A stretch of DNA of 44,872 nucleotides from assembly GCA_045124495.1 (NCBI GenBank), contig JBGVLX010000003.1, forward strand, positions 1-44,872, written 5' to 3'. This document shows positions 1 through 8,544 of this stretch, piece after piece. A program made the translations under genes and the position numbers. Each line of letters starts with the position of its first letter. The first letter of the stretch is position 1. The notes beneath the pieces are model-generated. The model saw only the letters and a list, made by a program, of their open reading frames with translations, was not told where the DNA came from and did no database searches. Source of the DNA: RGIG1668 sp045124495. Its GTDB lineage: Bacteria; Bacillota; Clostridia; Lachnospirales; Lachnospiraceae.

Positions 1-572
1 CCCTTAAATTCCTTCTCCACATGGCAATGTTCCTGTTTGCCAACCAACTTATCACCTTCAAAATCCAATTCAATAATATATGGCATCCAGTCGATAATTC
101 TTAGAAAATCTTCACATCCAAAACTGTTATCATAAAAATTCAATATAGTACTAAGGGCAGTACCATGGGTTCCGATAACAATCTCGTTATCAATATTCTC
201 TGATAAAATCTCGTTCAGCGCCTCTATGTTGCGATTTTGAACCATATCAATGGATTCTCCACCCTCCTCATGATAATCATGGTCAGCCCAACGTTTCTGA
301 AACATTCCATGGTTGTTTCCATCGGGTCCTTTTTCACGCTCCCTTAATCTCTCATCTGTTATAATCTCTTTTCCGAAAAAAGCTGCCGCATCTGCAATGG
401 TATCCATGCTACGTTTATACGGACTACAATAAAATGCATCTATTTTCTTGTCCTTCAAAAATTCCAGTACAATTGCAGAATCTTTCTTGCCTTCTTCCGT
501 CAAAGGTCTTGTTCTGTCTTCTTTCCAATCATGTTCCGGCTGTGCGTGACGCACGAAATACACTCTTGTCAT
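1..572 (-). CDS. Histidine phosphatase family protein (3' part lies outside the window)
   Basis: Reverse-strand translation from the ATG at 572 begins MTRVYFVRHAQPEHD. The RHA motif in the first ten residues carries the phospho-accepting histidine of the phosphoglycerate mutase/histidine phosphatase superfamily. A second signature, IGSHGTALS, lies near residues 130-140 and supplies the second catalytic histidine. The reading frame stays open to base 1, so the C-terminus is missing here. The start codon overlaps the stop of the YolD-like gene (ATGA at 569-572), so it is the third gene of the SOS polymerase operon and probably translationally coupled. Substrate cannot be predicted; members act on phosphosugars, nucleotides or cofactor intermediates. 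The family is clear; a role in DNA repair is suggested only by position. Confidence 0.85.
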   Translation of the reverse strand, partial: MTRVYFVRHAQPEHDWKEDRTRPLTEEGKKDSAIVLEFLKDKKIDAFYCSPYKRSMDTIADAAAFFGKEIITDERLREREKGPDGNNHGMFQKRWADHDYHEEGGESIDMVQNRNIEALNEILSENIDNEIVIGTHGTALSTILNFYDNSFGCEDFLRIIDWMPYIIELDFEGDKLVGKQEHCHVEKEFK

Positions 573-994
573 ACAGTGTCTCCTATCTCTACAATTTGCT
601 CCATTAATATTTTCATTCCGCTATCCATAATAATCACTTTTTCAATCGCATCAATCTTCTTTATCGTTCCAATATCGGTAAGATATGCACCACCACTCTT
701 ATGTGAATCCGGTCTAAAATACGTGATTGACACATTTCGCTTCTCGGACAAATGCTGTGAGATTTCATAAAGTTTTTCATTTATTTTATCTATGGCAGTT
801 TCAGTAAGAGTTATCTTTTCATCCGTAAGTCTTGCCGTCTCATCGATCGCTTCCTCATGACCGGTAAGTGCTGCAAAAGGAGCAAATTGCGCTGCCCTGT
901 CATGAAGCGACATATGGGCGCGTTCCCTAGACTGGTGATGAGGCAAATTTATAATGTCATCATATCTATGCTCATCTTTATAATATCCACTCAC
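569..994 (-). CDS. YolD-like family protein
   Basis: A 141-aa protein with a YolD-like fold (PF08863). The segment HMSLHDRAAQFAPFAAL near residues 27-43 is typical of the Clostridia branch, and the C-terminal part predicts beta strands (SITYFRPDSHKSGGAYLT). YolD-like genes sit directly beside UvrX/YqjW-type Y-family polymerases in Firmicutes, as here. The start is a GTG at 994 overlapping the polymerase stop (GTGA, 991-994), and the stop overlaps the phosphatase start. Biochemical role unproven; a regulator or accessory of the error-prone polymerase is the usual inference. No transmembrane segment or signal peptide is visible. Confidence 0.85.
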   Translation of the reverse strand: MSGYYKDEHRYDDIINLPHHQSRERAHMSLHDRAAQFAPFAALTGHEEAIDETARLTDEKITLTETAIDKINEKLYEISQHLSEKRNVSITYFRPDSHKSGGAYLTDIGTIKKIDAIEKVIIMDSGMKILMEQIVEIGDTV

Positions 995-2514
995 GCTTTA
1001 TGTCCTCCTATCTGTCCGTTTCTCTGTCTGGTCATGGCACCTTCCTCAAAGTTCATTCCTTTCAGGACTGCATTCTTACCAAATTTCTTCTTAATATCCA
1101 AAACAGCGTGCTGAATCTTTTTCTCTTTCTCACGCTCTTTTTTCTCCTGCTCCCTCTCCTTTTCTAATGCAGCATAATCCGTAAACAAATCAAGCTGCTC
1201 AAAAGATGGCTTATCCGAAATATCATTCTCAGGTACTACCCTGTCTGCCACAATATTTACTCTACGTACAAGCAGGTCCCAATTAATAATTCTGTCAAAC
1301 AATTCTTCCACCGCTTCCATAATAATCTTAGTGGAAGAAGTCTGGCAAGGCAGGTTAATGGTACCATGGGAATGCTTTGGAATCTGTCTGCCATAATGGT
1401 CCGTCGTAACTTCTCCATGATATTTCTTTCTTATTACAGGGTCCGTCAGATTATCAATATCATAACCTATGGTCAGTACCATCTGGTCTGTAACAAGCTT
1501 CTTATCTACCAAATCAAGTACAAGTAAATCTGTCATTTCTTTTACAATCAGCTTTGCCTTTTCTGCAGTGTAGGCACATTGAAGTACCTGCCCGGAACCT
1601 AGACTGTTTTTCTGCGGCTTATAGGATTTAATCTCCGCAATCGTAGTGGGCTCCCAGCCCCATGCATGGTCTATTAAAAGCTCTGCATTGATTCCAAAGA
1701 GCTTATATAAAAATGCCTCATTATAATAGTCACCTGACTTACCTATGGAACAACGTGCCACATCCCCCATCGTATATAAGCCATTTGCCATAAGTTTTTT
1801 CGCATATCCCGGACCCACTCTCCAAAAATCTGTAAGGGGAGTATGATTCCACAAAAGCTTTCGATATGACATCTCATCAAGTTCTGCAATTCGAACTCCG
1901 TCCTTATCTGCAGGCATCTTCTTAGCCACAATATCCATAGCAATCTTACATAAATACATATTTGTCCCGATACCTGCTGTAGCTGTCACTCCGGTTTCCT
2001 GTAATACATCCTGAATCATCTTAAGGGCAAGCTCATGGGCACTCATCTTATATGTGTTTAAATAAGTGGTGGCATCAATAAAAACCTCATCAACAGAATA
2101 TACATGCATATCCTCCGGAGCAATATATCTCAAATAGATATTAAAAATCCTCGTGCTGTACTCCATGTAATATGCCATTCTCGGAGCCGCAGCAATATAA
2201 GCCACTTCCAAGTCTGGGGACTTTGCAAGCTCAACTGCATCAAAAGATGCTCCCGTAAATTTCTTTCCCGGTGCCTTAGACTTCCTCTCAATATTTACTT
2301 CTCTAACCTTTTGGACTACTTCAAATAATCTTGGTCTTCCCGGAATACCATAGCTCTTAAGGGATGGTGAAACCGCAAGACATATGGTCTTTTCTGTTCT
2401 GCTTGCATCCGCTACCACCAGATTTGTGGTCAAAGGGTCAAAACCTCTTTCGATACATTCCACAGAGGCATAAAATGATTTTAGGTCAATTGCAATATAA
2501 GTTCTCTCTGACAC
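991..2514 (-). CDS. Y-family DNA polymerase (UmuC/UvrX-like), SOS-inducible
   Basis: A 507-aa translesion polymerase. The palm carboxylates are visible: D10 in YIAIDLKSFYASVE and D142/E143 in VYSVDEVFID. The steric-gate region FYASVE follows. A helix-hairpin-helix stretch lies near residues 230-250 (FWRVGPGYAKKL) and the little-finger domain covers roughly 300-420. QLDLF at 439-443 matches the beta-clamp-binding consensus, followed by a highly charged helix (449-466) and a conserved-looking basic tail. The enzyme would copy past damaged template bases. The start is GTG at 2514 with AAGGAGG eight bases upstream. It is first gene of a three-gene operon with YolD and a histidine phosphatase, and a LexA-type box lies in its promoter. 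Length and partner fit the UvrX/YqjW group better than DinB. Confidence 0.93.
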   Translation of the reverse strand: MSERTYIAIDLKSFYASVECIERGFDPLTTNLVVADASRTEKTICLAVSPSLKSYGIPGRPRLFEVVQKVREVNIERKSKAPGKKFTGASFDAVELAKSPDLEVAYIAAAPRMAYYMEYSTRIFNIYLRYIAPEDMHVYSVDEVFIDATTYLNTYKMSAHELALKMIQDVLQETGVTATAGIGTNMYLCKIAMDIVAKKMPADKDGVRIAELDEMSYRKLLWNHTPLTDFWRVGPGYAKKLMANGLYTMGDVARCSIGKSGDYYNEAFLYKLFGINAELLIDHAWGWEPTTIAEIKSYKPQKNSLGSGQVLQCAYTAEKAKLIVKEMTDLLVLDLVDKKLVTDQMVLTIGYDIDNLTDPVIRKKYHGEVTTDHYGRQIPKHSHGTINLPCQTSSTKIIMEAVEELFDRIINWDLLVRRVNIVADRVVPENDISDKPSFEQLDLFTDYAALEKEREQEKKEREKEKKIQHAVLDIKKKFGKNAVLKGMNFEEGAMTRQRNGQIGGHKA

Positions 2515-2583
2515 GTTTTTGCCTCCTTCATAATATCTATGGTTTCATTATCATTTATTCCCTCACATCTTACCGTCAAAAAT

Positions 2584-2597
2584 CGAATATATGTTTG
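2584..2597 (-). promoter_or_regulatory. LexA (SOS) operator
   Basis: On the minus strand the site reads CAAACATATATTCG. It differs at two positions from the Firmicutes LexA consensus form CGAACATATGTTCG. It lies just downstream of the -10 hexamer of the polymerase promoter, over the expected transcription start, where a bound repressor would block initiation. Site and position are seen; LexA binding is inferred from the consensus and from the downstream gene. Confidence 0.75.
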
Positions 2598-2603
2598 TGC
2601 ATT

Positions 2604-2632
2604 ATTGTAGCAGATTCTCTTAATATTTTCAA
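2604..2632 (-). promoter_or_regulatory. Sigma-A promoter of the Y-family polymerase operon
   Basis: Minus strand: TTGAAA (2627-2632), 17-bp spacer, TACAAT (2604-2609). The LexA-like box follows within a few bases. The leader to the GTG start is about 80 nt. Confidence 0.7.
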
Positions 2633-2647
2633 CCGGAAGTTGATGGA

Positions 2648-2764
2648 AGTCTTAATACGAAATCTTAATACAAAGTGTTAATACAAAGTCTTAATACAAA
2701 GTCTTAATTCGAAGTCTTAATACAAAATCTTAATACGAAATTTTAATATAAAATCTTGATATAA
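2648..2764. repeat. Nine tandem copies of a 13-bp A/T-rich unit
   Basis: Plus-strand unit AGTCTTAATACAA, with variants AATCTTAATACGA and AATTTTAATATAA, repeats head to tail nine times with an unbroken 13-bp period. Copies 1-7 are nearly identical; the last two drift. The array starts 15 bp upstream of the -35 of the SOS polymerase promoter and ends beside the hairpin that terminates the Sel1 gene. With that hairpin, a family C repeat and the SOS promoter it accounts for the gene-free stretch 2515-2984. It encodes no plausible protein. Confidence 0.9.
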
Positions 2765-2804
2765 CGCAAAAAGGCGTATGAAATGGTTATCTCTCATACG
2801 CCTT
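2764..2804 (-). terminator. Intrinsic terminator after the Sel1 lipoprotein gene
   Basis: The perfect 11-bp stem AAGGCGTATGA (2771-2781) pairs with TCATACGCCTT (2794-2804). On the minus strand it runs into TTTTTGCG, giving a short T tract. The distance of about 180 nt from the Sel1 stop is long but no gene intervenes. Confidence 0.6.
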
Positions 2805-2930
2805 AACGCTGTTATATTTATTTTGTTGTTACATTTTAGAAATATTTATGCAAGTTTACTTCCTAATAACCATATTTCTATGATAAAAAATTCAATTGAC
2901 GCAACTTGTAAACAGGTGACACATAAATAT

Positions 2931-2983
2931 GGTATCTTGCCACGCTAGTGGCGATTGACAAGATATGTCATGAATAATTGAGA
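2931..2983 (-). repeat. Family C interspersed repeat, copy 1
   Basis: Contains GCCACGCTAGTGGCG and, further on, ATGTCATGAATAATTGAG. It aligns over about 53 bp to the repeat at 20028-20079 in the opposite orientation, with roughly three quarters of positions identical by eye. It ends two bases from the stop codon of the Sel1 gene. The core CCACGCTAGTGG is a short palindrome. Confidence 0.65.
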
Positions 2984-2984
2984 T

Positions 2985-4196
2985 TTAGTATTCTTCATAA
3001 TATCCTAATTCTTCTGCAATCGCATAATATTCCATTGCTTTATCATAATCCTCATCCACACCATAGCCATATTCATAAATATATCCTAAACTATCAGCAG
3101 ACATTCCATCCCCTAATTCTACTCCTAGCTCATAGTATTCGATGGCTTTTTCGATATCCTGCTCTACTCCTTCTCCATTTTCATAAAGATAGCCTAAATT
3201 TCCCGCTGCACTTCCATCTCCTAAATTTATTGCCTTTTCATAATATTGGATGGCCTTTTTGTAATCCTGTTCTACTCCTTCTCCAATATCATATAAATAA
3301 CCTAAGTTATTTGCAGCGCTACCATTTCCTAATTCTATACCAAGCTCGTAATATTCAATGGCTTTATCATAGTCCTGTTCTACTCCTTCTCCAATTTCAT
3401 ACAGATACCCAAGACTGTTTGCAGATTCGCCGTCACCGTACTCCACTCCCAGCTCATAATATTCTACTGCCTTTTCATAATTCTGCTCTACACCCTCTCC
3501 CATCCGATATAGATAACCTAAATTATATGCTGCAGAACCTTCTTCTAGTTCAACACCAAGTAAATAATATTCAATTGCTTTTTCATAGCTTTGTTCCACA
3601 CCAAATCCCATATCATACAAAAATCCTAGATTATTTGCAGCAAGTCCACATTCTAATTCCACACCAATTTCATAGTATTCCTTCGCTTTTGCATAATCCT
3701 GGTCCACACCATATCCCATATCATAAAGATAACCTAAATTGCATGCGCCCATACCACTTTCTAACTCTACGGCTTTTTGATAATACTCCATTGCTTTTTC
3801 ATAATCCTGCTCCACACCGTATCCCATATCATACATGAAGCCTAGATTATTCGCAGCATTTCCACTTCCCAGTTCTATACCCTTCTCATAATATTCTACT
3901 GCCTTTTCATAGTTTGACTTTACCCTGCCAATGGCATATTCATTCATATACCCTAGCATATATGCAGCTTCCCCATATTCCTTTTCCAAGCTTTCCAGAT
4001 AATATTCTTCTGCTTTCTTTACATTCCCCTCCTCAAAATAAGCTTCTCCCTGTTCAAATAATTCTTCCCCACTAAGGCCTTCCATTTCAACTTTTGTATC
4101 AGATTTCTTTTCCTCCGATTCCTGTTTTCCACAGCCAATAAATCCCATCGCCAGCACCAAAGTAGTTGCCACTAATAATAATCGTTTTTTTCTCAT
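2985..4196 (-). CDS. Sel1-repeat (SLR) lipoprotein
   Basis: The start used here is the ATG at 4196, ten bases after GGAG; an upstream in-frame TTG at 4202 is possible. The N-terminus RKKRLLLVATTLVLAMGFIGC is a lipoprotein signal with the lipidated cysteine in FIGC, then an acidic linker. After a TPR-like segment come nine Sel1-like repeats of 36 residues, pattern GYLYDMGYGVEQDYEKAMEYY with conserved A-x-N-L at the junction. Sel1 proteins form superhelical solenoids that bind other proteins, so an extracytoplasmic scaffold is the most that can be inferred. The protein is strongly acidic. The repeats are very uniform in sequence and length, implying recent internal duplication. It is monocistronic. 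Confidence 0.9.
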   Translation of the reverse strand: MRKKRLLLVATTLVLAMGFIGCGKQESEEKKSDTKVEMEGLSGEELFEQGEAYFEEGNVKKAEEYYLESLEKEYGEAAYMLGYMNEYAIGRVKSNYEKAVEYYEKGIELGSGNAANNLGFMYDMGYGVEQDYEKAMEYYQKAVELESGMGACNLGYLYDMGYGVDQDYAKAKEYYEIGVELECGLAANNLGFLYDMGFGVEQSYEKAIEYYLLGVELEEGSAAYNLGYLYRMGEGVEQNYEKAVEYYELGVEYGDGESANSLGYLYEIGEGVEQDYDKAIEYYELGIELGNGSAANNLGYLYDIGEGVEQDYKKAIQYYEKAINLGDGSAAGNLGYLYENGEGVEQDIEKAIEYYELGVELGDGMSADSLGYIYEYGYGVDEDYDKAMEYYAIAEELGYYEEY

Positions 4197-4263
4197 CTTC
4201 AAACTTCTCCTTCATTTTCCTTTAATATCATACTGATAAAAATCTATCAGAATTTTTATCCAA

Positions 4264-4279
4264 TCAAAGCGCTTGTCAA
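4264..4279 (-). promoter_or_regulatory. Possible promoter and cre-like site ahead of the Sel1 gene
   Basis: TTGACA (minus strand, 4274-4279) is followed about 15 bases later by TAAAAA. The palindromic core AAGCGCTT overlaps the -35 and resembles a catabolite-responsive element, though the flanks fit the consensus poorly. Downstream, the inverted repeat GATAAAAAT (4235-4243) / ATTTTTATC (4252-4260) sits near the start site. Tentative. Nothing else is recognisable in 4203-4427. Confidence 0.3.
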
Positions 4280-4427
4280 AATAGCTGAACGTTTGATTCT
4301 TTTGATAGTATAATGGATTTTCTTTGAAAATGCAATATTTCCTAGCTTTCAAATCACTACCACCGATCTGCTATGGTATAAAACTAATAATAAATTCCCT
4401 TCTGTTCCATTCGCATTTTAAAACCTC

Positions 4428-5213
4428 TTATGCAATATCCTTTTTACAATATTTCATAAAAGCCACCACAACGCCAATCACACAATATAACATTCCAAGC
4501 AGCACAAGTCCTGTATCCAGGCTGGCATTGCTGACAATGTCCGCTCCTTCTGTATATCCAAATGGAGTAATATATTTTAAAAATTTCGCACTATCTGAGA
4601 TATTGGCAATAAGATTTAAAAAGTACATCACAGCTGCGATTCCTAATCCGATTCCAAGACCTCCCCTTCGAAGAAAAGCCGAAATTCCAAAACAGATTCC
4701 CGCAATCTCTATCTGCAAGAATAAAAACGCAAGATGCAATAGTAAAAGTTCCTTCCATGAAATAGTTTCACCAATCAAAGCAATGGAGGCAATAGACAAA
4801 ACGCATACCAGAACATTCATTACTATAATCTGAATCATCACCGCCAGTAACTTTTGTGCAACGATATGTACTCTGCTCACAGGATGGGTAAGCAAAAACT
4901 CTGCGGTATGTTCTTTTTCCTCTTTTGCCAAAATGGACACTCCACAAAGTGCAGCAAAAAAAGCTCCCCCAAGTCCCAGGATATTTCCACACTCTACTGC
5001 ATAAAATCCCATCAGACTCCCGAAATTAATCCGGTCCATTCCAAAAGCTTCTGTAAAACTTCCCATAGAGGCAAACATGTCACTGACTCCATCCATTTTC
5101 CCCTTCATTTCAGGAAACATAAATACGCAGACAGCAAGCAGAAAACCGATGGCTGCGGTCCATATCATAAGTGATTTTCTCCCTTGTTTTAATTCGTGTT
5201 TCATTAGTGTCAT
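4428..5213 (-). CDS. ABC-2 type transporter permease
   Basis: A 261-aa membrane protein with about six hydrophobic segments (near residues 17-33, 72-92, 118-140, 145-172, 183-203 and 235-252) and the cytoplasmic motif AKEEKEHTAEFLLTHPVSR, typical of ABC-2 family permeases. Its ATG overlaps the stop of the upstream ATPase gene (ATGA, 5210-5213), so the two are one translationally coupled exporter. Substrate unknown; similar two-gene systems export drugs, peptides or lipids. An internal ATG at 5204 is an alternative start, but the coupling favours 5213. Confidence 0.85.
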   Translation of the reverse strand: MTLMKHELKQGRKSLMIWTAAIGFLLAVCVFMFPEMKGKMDGVSDMFASMGSFTEAFGMDRINFGSLMGFYAVECGNILGLGGAFFAALCGVSILAKEEKEHTAEFLLTHPVSRVHIVAQKLLAVMIQIIVMNVLVCVLSIASIALIGETISWKELLLLHLAFLFLQIEIAGICFGISAFLRRGGLGIGLGIAAVMYFLNLIANISDSAKFLKYITPFGYTEGADIVSNASLDTGLVLLGMLYCVIGVVVAFMKYCKKDIA

Positions 5214-6091
5214 TTTTCTTCACCATCCTTTTCATAATAATGCATAAAAATTTCCTCTAAATCCGGTTCCGAAATAGTTAAATCTTGGATATTCTTACTA
5301 GAAAGTACCTTTAATAGTTCATTGATATCTCCTCCATAAAGAAAATCATGATTTTCCTCTATCCTCTTATAATCCCTTACCCCAGGAAGACTTGATAAAT
5401 CAAGATTTCCCTGAATATGAATTCTCTTTGCACTGGTCTTTGCCAAAGCTTCCACTGTATCACAGGCAATCAGACGCCCTTCCCTTATGATAGCAGCTTT
5501 TGTACAGTGATTCTGAATTTCTGATAAAATATGGGAAGATAAAAAAATAGTAGTTCCCTTTTCGTTTTTTTCATCAAGAATATCAAAAAACTCCCTTTGC
5601 ATCAATGGATCTAATCCACTGGTAGGTTCGTCCAAAATACAAAGTTTCGGGTTATGCTGAAGGGCACAAACAATGGCTACTTTTTTTCGATTACCAAAAG
5701 ATAGCTCTTCCACTTTTTTACCCGTATCCAGCTGAAGTCTTTCACATAGAATCTCCGCCTCTGCTTTACAATCTTTTTTTCTAAGATTAGCAGAAAGTGA
5801 AATCACATTCTTTACCCTCATACCAGGATAAAACATGGCTTCTGAAGGAAGATAACCGATTTCCCCCAACATTTCCTTCTTCTCTTTTTCCATATTCTTT
5901 CCAAACACCTTTGCAGTTCCACTGTTACTTTTAATCAATCCTAAAATGGTTCGGATGGTAGTGCTTTTTCCTGCCCCATTTGGTCCGATAAATCCAAAAA
6001 ATTCACCCTCACCCACTCGAAGATTTACATCTATAATTCCTCTGGACTTTCCGTAATTCTTGGTAAGTCCTGATGTATGTATTGCATCCAT
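5210..6091 (-). CDS. ABC transporter ATP-binding protein
   Basis: A 293-aa nucleotide-binding subunit. Walker A is GPNGAGKST (near residues 37-45), the signature is LSFGNRKK (degenerate, normally LSGGQ), and Walker B with D-loop is LCILDEPTSGLD. The switch histidine follows in FLSSHIL. A C-terminal extension of about 80 residues is typical of ATPases serving ABC-2 permeases. SD AAGGAGG precedes the ATG. It is first gene of the pair with the permease at 4428-5213. The upstream 6092-6357 stretch shows no convincing promoter match or ORF. Confidence 0.9.
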   Translation of the reverse strand: MDAIHTSGLTKNYGKSRGIIDVNLRVGEGEFFGFIGPNGAGKSTTIRTILGLIKSNSGTAKVFGKNMEKEKKEMLGEIGYLPSEAMFYPGMRVKNVISLSANLRKKDCKAEAEILCERLQLDTGKKVEELSFGNRKKVAIVCALQHNPKLCILDEPTSGLDPLMQREFFDILDEKNEKGTTIFLSSHILSEIQNHCTKAAIIREGRLIACDTVEALAKTSAKRIHIQGNLDLSSLPGVRDYKRIEENHDFLYGGDINELLKVLSSKNIQDLTISEPDLEEIFMHYYEKDGEEK

Positions 6092-6357
6092 AGTTAGTCC
6101 TCCTTCTTTCTTAAATAAATCTTTTTCCAGAAATCAAGCAATTTCAAAAAATCCTACATTGATGATTCTTTCTTGTTTTCCAATCGGAATACAAAAAATG
6201 AGAGTTTATTTCTATTTTTTTAATTACTTTACCATTTCGCTGAAACAAAACATAACTTATCTGAACCTAAAAACGGAAGGTATCTGCTTCTATTTTTACA
6301 CTTTCTTTCTCTTTCTCTGTTGCTTCTAACAAAGCATTCTTTTTAAATCCAAGCATT

Positions 6358-6517
6358 AAATACATAAGCAGGTGCTTGGGCTGCCGTCGGTACTTAACGA
6401 AAGGCAAAGCCTTGAGTTTAGTACCGCTACGAGCCGAACGAAGCGAAAGCGTGCCTGCATTGTCTTGTTACTTTTGAATCACTTTCACATAAAATATTAT
6501 GGTTTCGCAATCACCTA
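6358..6517 (-). mobile_element. Family A MITE-like palindrome, copy A1 (one end missing)
   Basis: Read on the minus strand it starts AGGTGATTGCGAAACCATAA and matches copies at 36516 and 42177 through the GCAGGCACGCTTTCGCT arm, the apex and the returning arm to CACCTGCTTATGTATT. It then diverges, so the distal terminal inverted repeat is lost. The apex here is AAGGCAAAGCCTT, itself a small hairpin and unlike the apex of the other copies. Together with the MCP terminator it is the main content of the gene-free stretch 6092-6625. Confidence 0.75.
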
Positions 6518-6565
6518 ATCATATATTTTAACCTCTAATAACTTCTTTGTCCACCACCCAAAAGA

Positions 6566-6620
6566 AAAAAGAAAGCATTCCACCGTTAATACTTCGTATT
6601 TCACGCAAAATGCTTTCTTT
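6566..6620 (-). terminator. Terminator of the chemotaxis receptor gene
   Basis: AGAAAGCATT (6570-6579) pairs with AATGCTTTCT (6609-6618), with a nested AATAC/GTATT hairpin at the apex. On the minus strand the stem runs into TTTTTTC. It starts a few bases after the MCP stop codon. Confidence 0.8.
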
Positions 6621-6625
6621 CAATA

Positions 6626-8314
6626 CTAATCCAGTTTAAACTTACTAATTACTTCCTGTAAGTTTCTTGCAAGTTCTGCTACATCCTCACTAGAAACGGA
6701 TACCTTCTCAATCGCCTGTTCCTGGGTAGCAACCGAAGCTGCTGCCTCTTCCATACAAGCTGCATTTTCTTGAGAAAGTGCAGATAAATCTCCAATAACC
6801 TCCACAACCATCTTTTCGTTTTCTTTCATTTCCTCTGTAGATTCGCCTAATATCGTACATTTTTCTTCCATATCCTGTACGTTTCTCATAATTTCTTCGA
6901 ATCGTTCCTTGGTGTCATTTACACTTTCTTCCTGTTCTTTCGAAGTTTCTTCCATCTTCTTCATGGTCTTTAAGGCTTCTTCTACTTTCGCCACCAACTG
7001 ATTAATAATACCATCAATTTCACTGGTTAACGCATTGGTTTGTTGTGAAAGATTTCCGATTTCAGTAGCAACAACTGCAAAACCTCTTCCGGCTTCTCCT
7101 GCTCTGGCAGATTCGATGGATGCATTTAATGCAAGTAAATTCGTCTGACTTGCAATGTTTTGAATCTGTACACTGGCTTCTTTAATCTTCTCTGCCTGTT
7201 CCCCGGTTTCATTCATAACTTTAAATACCTGTAAGGAATTTTGATTATTTTCTTCCGTCTTTTCCACTAATTCATCCAGTGCTTCTACTCCTTGCTGTTT
7301 GATCAGCCCAACTTCCTGAGTAGTTTTAGTTAAGCTTAACATATTTTCTTCTACTTTTTCCACCAAAAGGCTTAAATCTACCATTTTCGAATTTCCTTCG
7401 GTAGTTTGTTGTGCCTGAACCATGGCACCATTCGCAACTTCATCTACCGTCTGAGCAAGCTGTTCGCCACTATCCTTCACCTCGCCACAAACCTTAGATA
7501 GATCTTCCGAATGTTCTGTTAATTCAAAAGATACATGTTCAATGTTTTCAATCATATGTATCAGGCTTTCCTGCATAATTAAAAAGCCGTTACTGATTCC
7601 ACCAATTTCATCATTTCTCTTTTGATATTTTTCCAATACAGCATCATCCTGGGTAGTTAAATCATAATTTGATATTTTATCAATCGCCTTACTTAAATCC
7701 GTTACCGGACGTAATACCAGTTTACGAATGATAAAGATCAATAATACAATCAAAATAACAGCAAATATCATACAAGTCACTGTCAAGGTAACGATGGAGC
7801 CTTTTAAAATCTCTCCCATAGTATGATCATCTACAGGGACACCTATATTTAACGCTCCCTTTAAATTTCCTGAACTATCATAAATTGGATTTAGAACATC
7901 CAGTGTCGTCTTTCCACTTACCGGATCTTCATAATAACCAACATAAGCTTCCCCATCTCTTGCTGCTGCAATGCTTCCTGCATCCTCTAAGACAAGACCA
8001 ATTCTTTCATGATTACTGTGTGCAACGGCAGTGACTTCTCCATTCACGTCTTCTATGTACAATGCGTAATTAAACTTACCATCTGCATTAAGCCTATCAA
8101 CAAAACTCTGATATTCCTCTACCGTACTATATTGACCATCTTCCAACTGTTGGCTGTATGCCACTACTAAGTCATAATCTTTTTCCTTCCACTGCTCCAT
8201 GACTTCGTTCTTAAGAACCACCACAGAAACAACAGTAAGTGACACAAAGGAAACCAATAATGCCAGGGCAACGATAATTCCCAATTTTTTATTAATACTT
8301 CCTCTTTTCTTCAT
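6626..8314 (-). CDS. Methyl-accepting chemotaxis protein
   Basis: A membrane receptor feeding CheA/CheW. The first transmembrane helix is about residues 11-34, followed by an extracytoplasmic sensor of about 130 residues resembling a single Cache domain (FNYALYIEDVNGEVTAVAHS). A second helix lies near 172-196, then a HAMP domain with LRPVTDLSKAIDKI. The cytoplasmic coiled coil carries the near-invariant hairpin tip SQTNLLALNASIESARAGEA and GRGFAVVATEIGNL. No C-terminal CheR-binding pentapeptide is seen. The ATG at 8314 was chosen because GGAG then sits seven bases upstream; the ATG at 8320 leaves only about three. No che or fla genes are nearby, so it is an orphan receptor. Confidence 0.95.
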   Translation of the reverse strand: MKKRGSINKKLGIIVALALLVSFVSLTVVSVVVLKNEVMEQWKEKDYDLVVAYSQQLEDGQYSTVEEYQSFVDRLNADGKFNYALYIEDVNGEVTAVAHSNHERIGLVLEDAGSIAAARDGEAYVGYYEDPVSGKTTLDVLNPIYDSSGNLKGALNIGVPVDDHTMGEILKGSIVTLTVTCMIFAVILIVLLIFIIRKLVLRPVTDLSKAIDKISNYDLTTQDDAVLEKYQKRNDEIGGISNGFLIMQESLIHMIENIEHVSFELTEHSEDLSKVCGEVKDSGEQLAQTVDEVANGAMVQAQQTTEGNSKMVDLSLLVEKVEENMLSLTKTTQEVGLIKQQGVEALDELVEKTEENNQNSLQVFKVMNETGEQAEKIKEASVQIQNIASQTNLLALNASIESARAGEAGRGFAVVATEIGNLSQQTNALTSEIDGIINQLVAKVEEALKTMKKMEETSKEQEESVNDTKERFEEIMRNVQDMEEKCTILGESTEEMKENEKMVVEVIGDLSALSQENAACMEEAAASVATQEQAIEKVSVSSEDVAELARNLQEVISKFKLD

Positions 8315-8544
8315 AAGCATTCTCCTTCACTCTCTTTATTCTGCACTTTTCATAAAAAATTTAAAATTATGAAAATTTTTTTGTGCATATTACTAATATT
8401 TTACTATTATTTTTTCAATTCGTCAATGATTTCAACCAAGAGAATGCCTTTTTTATTTATGATTATTAGCAAAATAAACCGAGATTATTCTTTCATCATT
8501 TAATTAAAACAACTTTCTATGATGAATGCCGTGAATCATTTTGA

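Noticed and set aside
2648..2764. CRISPR-like array
   Set aside because: The units are contiguous 13-mers without spacers and there are no cas genes.
2978..3838. Long plus-strand open frame rich in His, Leu and Pro
   Set aside because: It is the antisense shadow of the Sel1 repeat gene; its own repeats follow from the sense repeats and it has no ribosome site.
6358..6517. tRNA or rRNA-like folded gene
   Set aside because: The folding is the palindrome of a repeated element; no cloverleaf, anticodon arm or CCA end.
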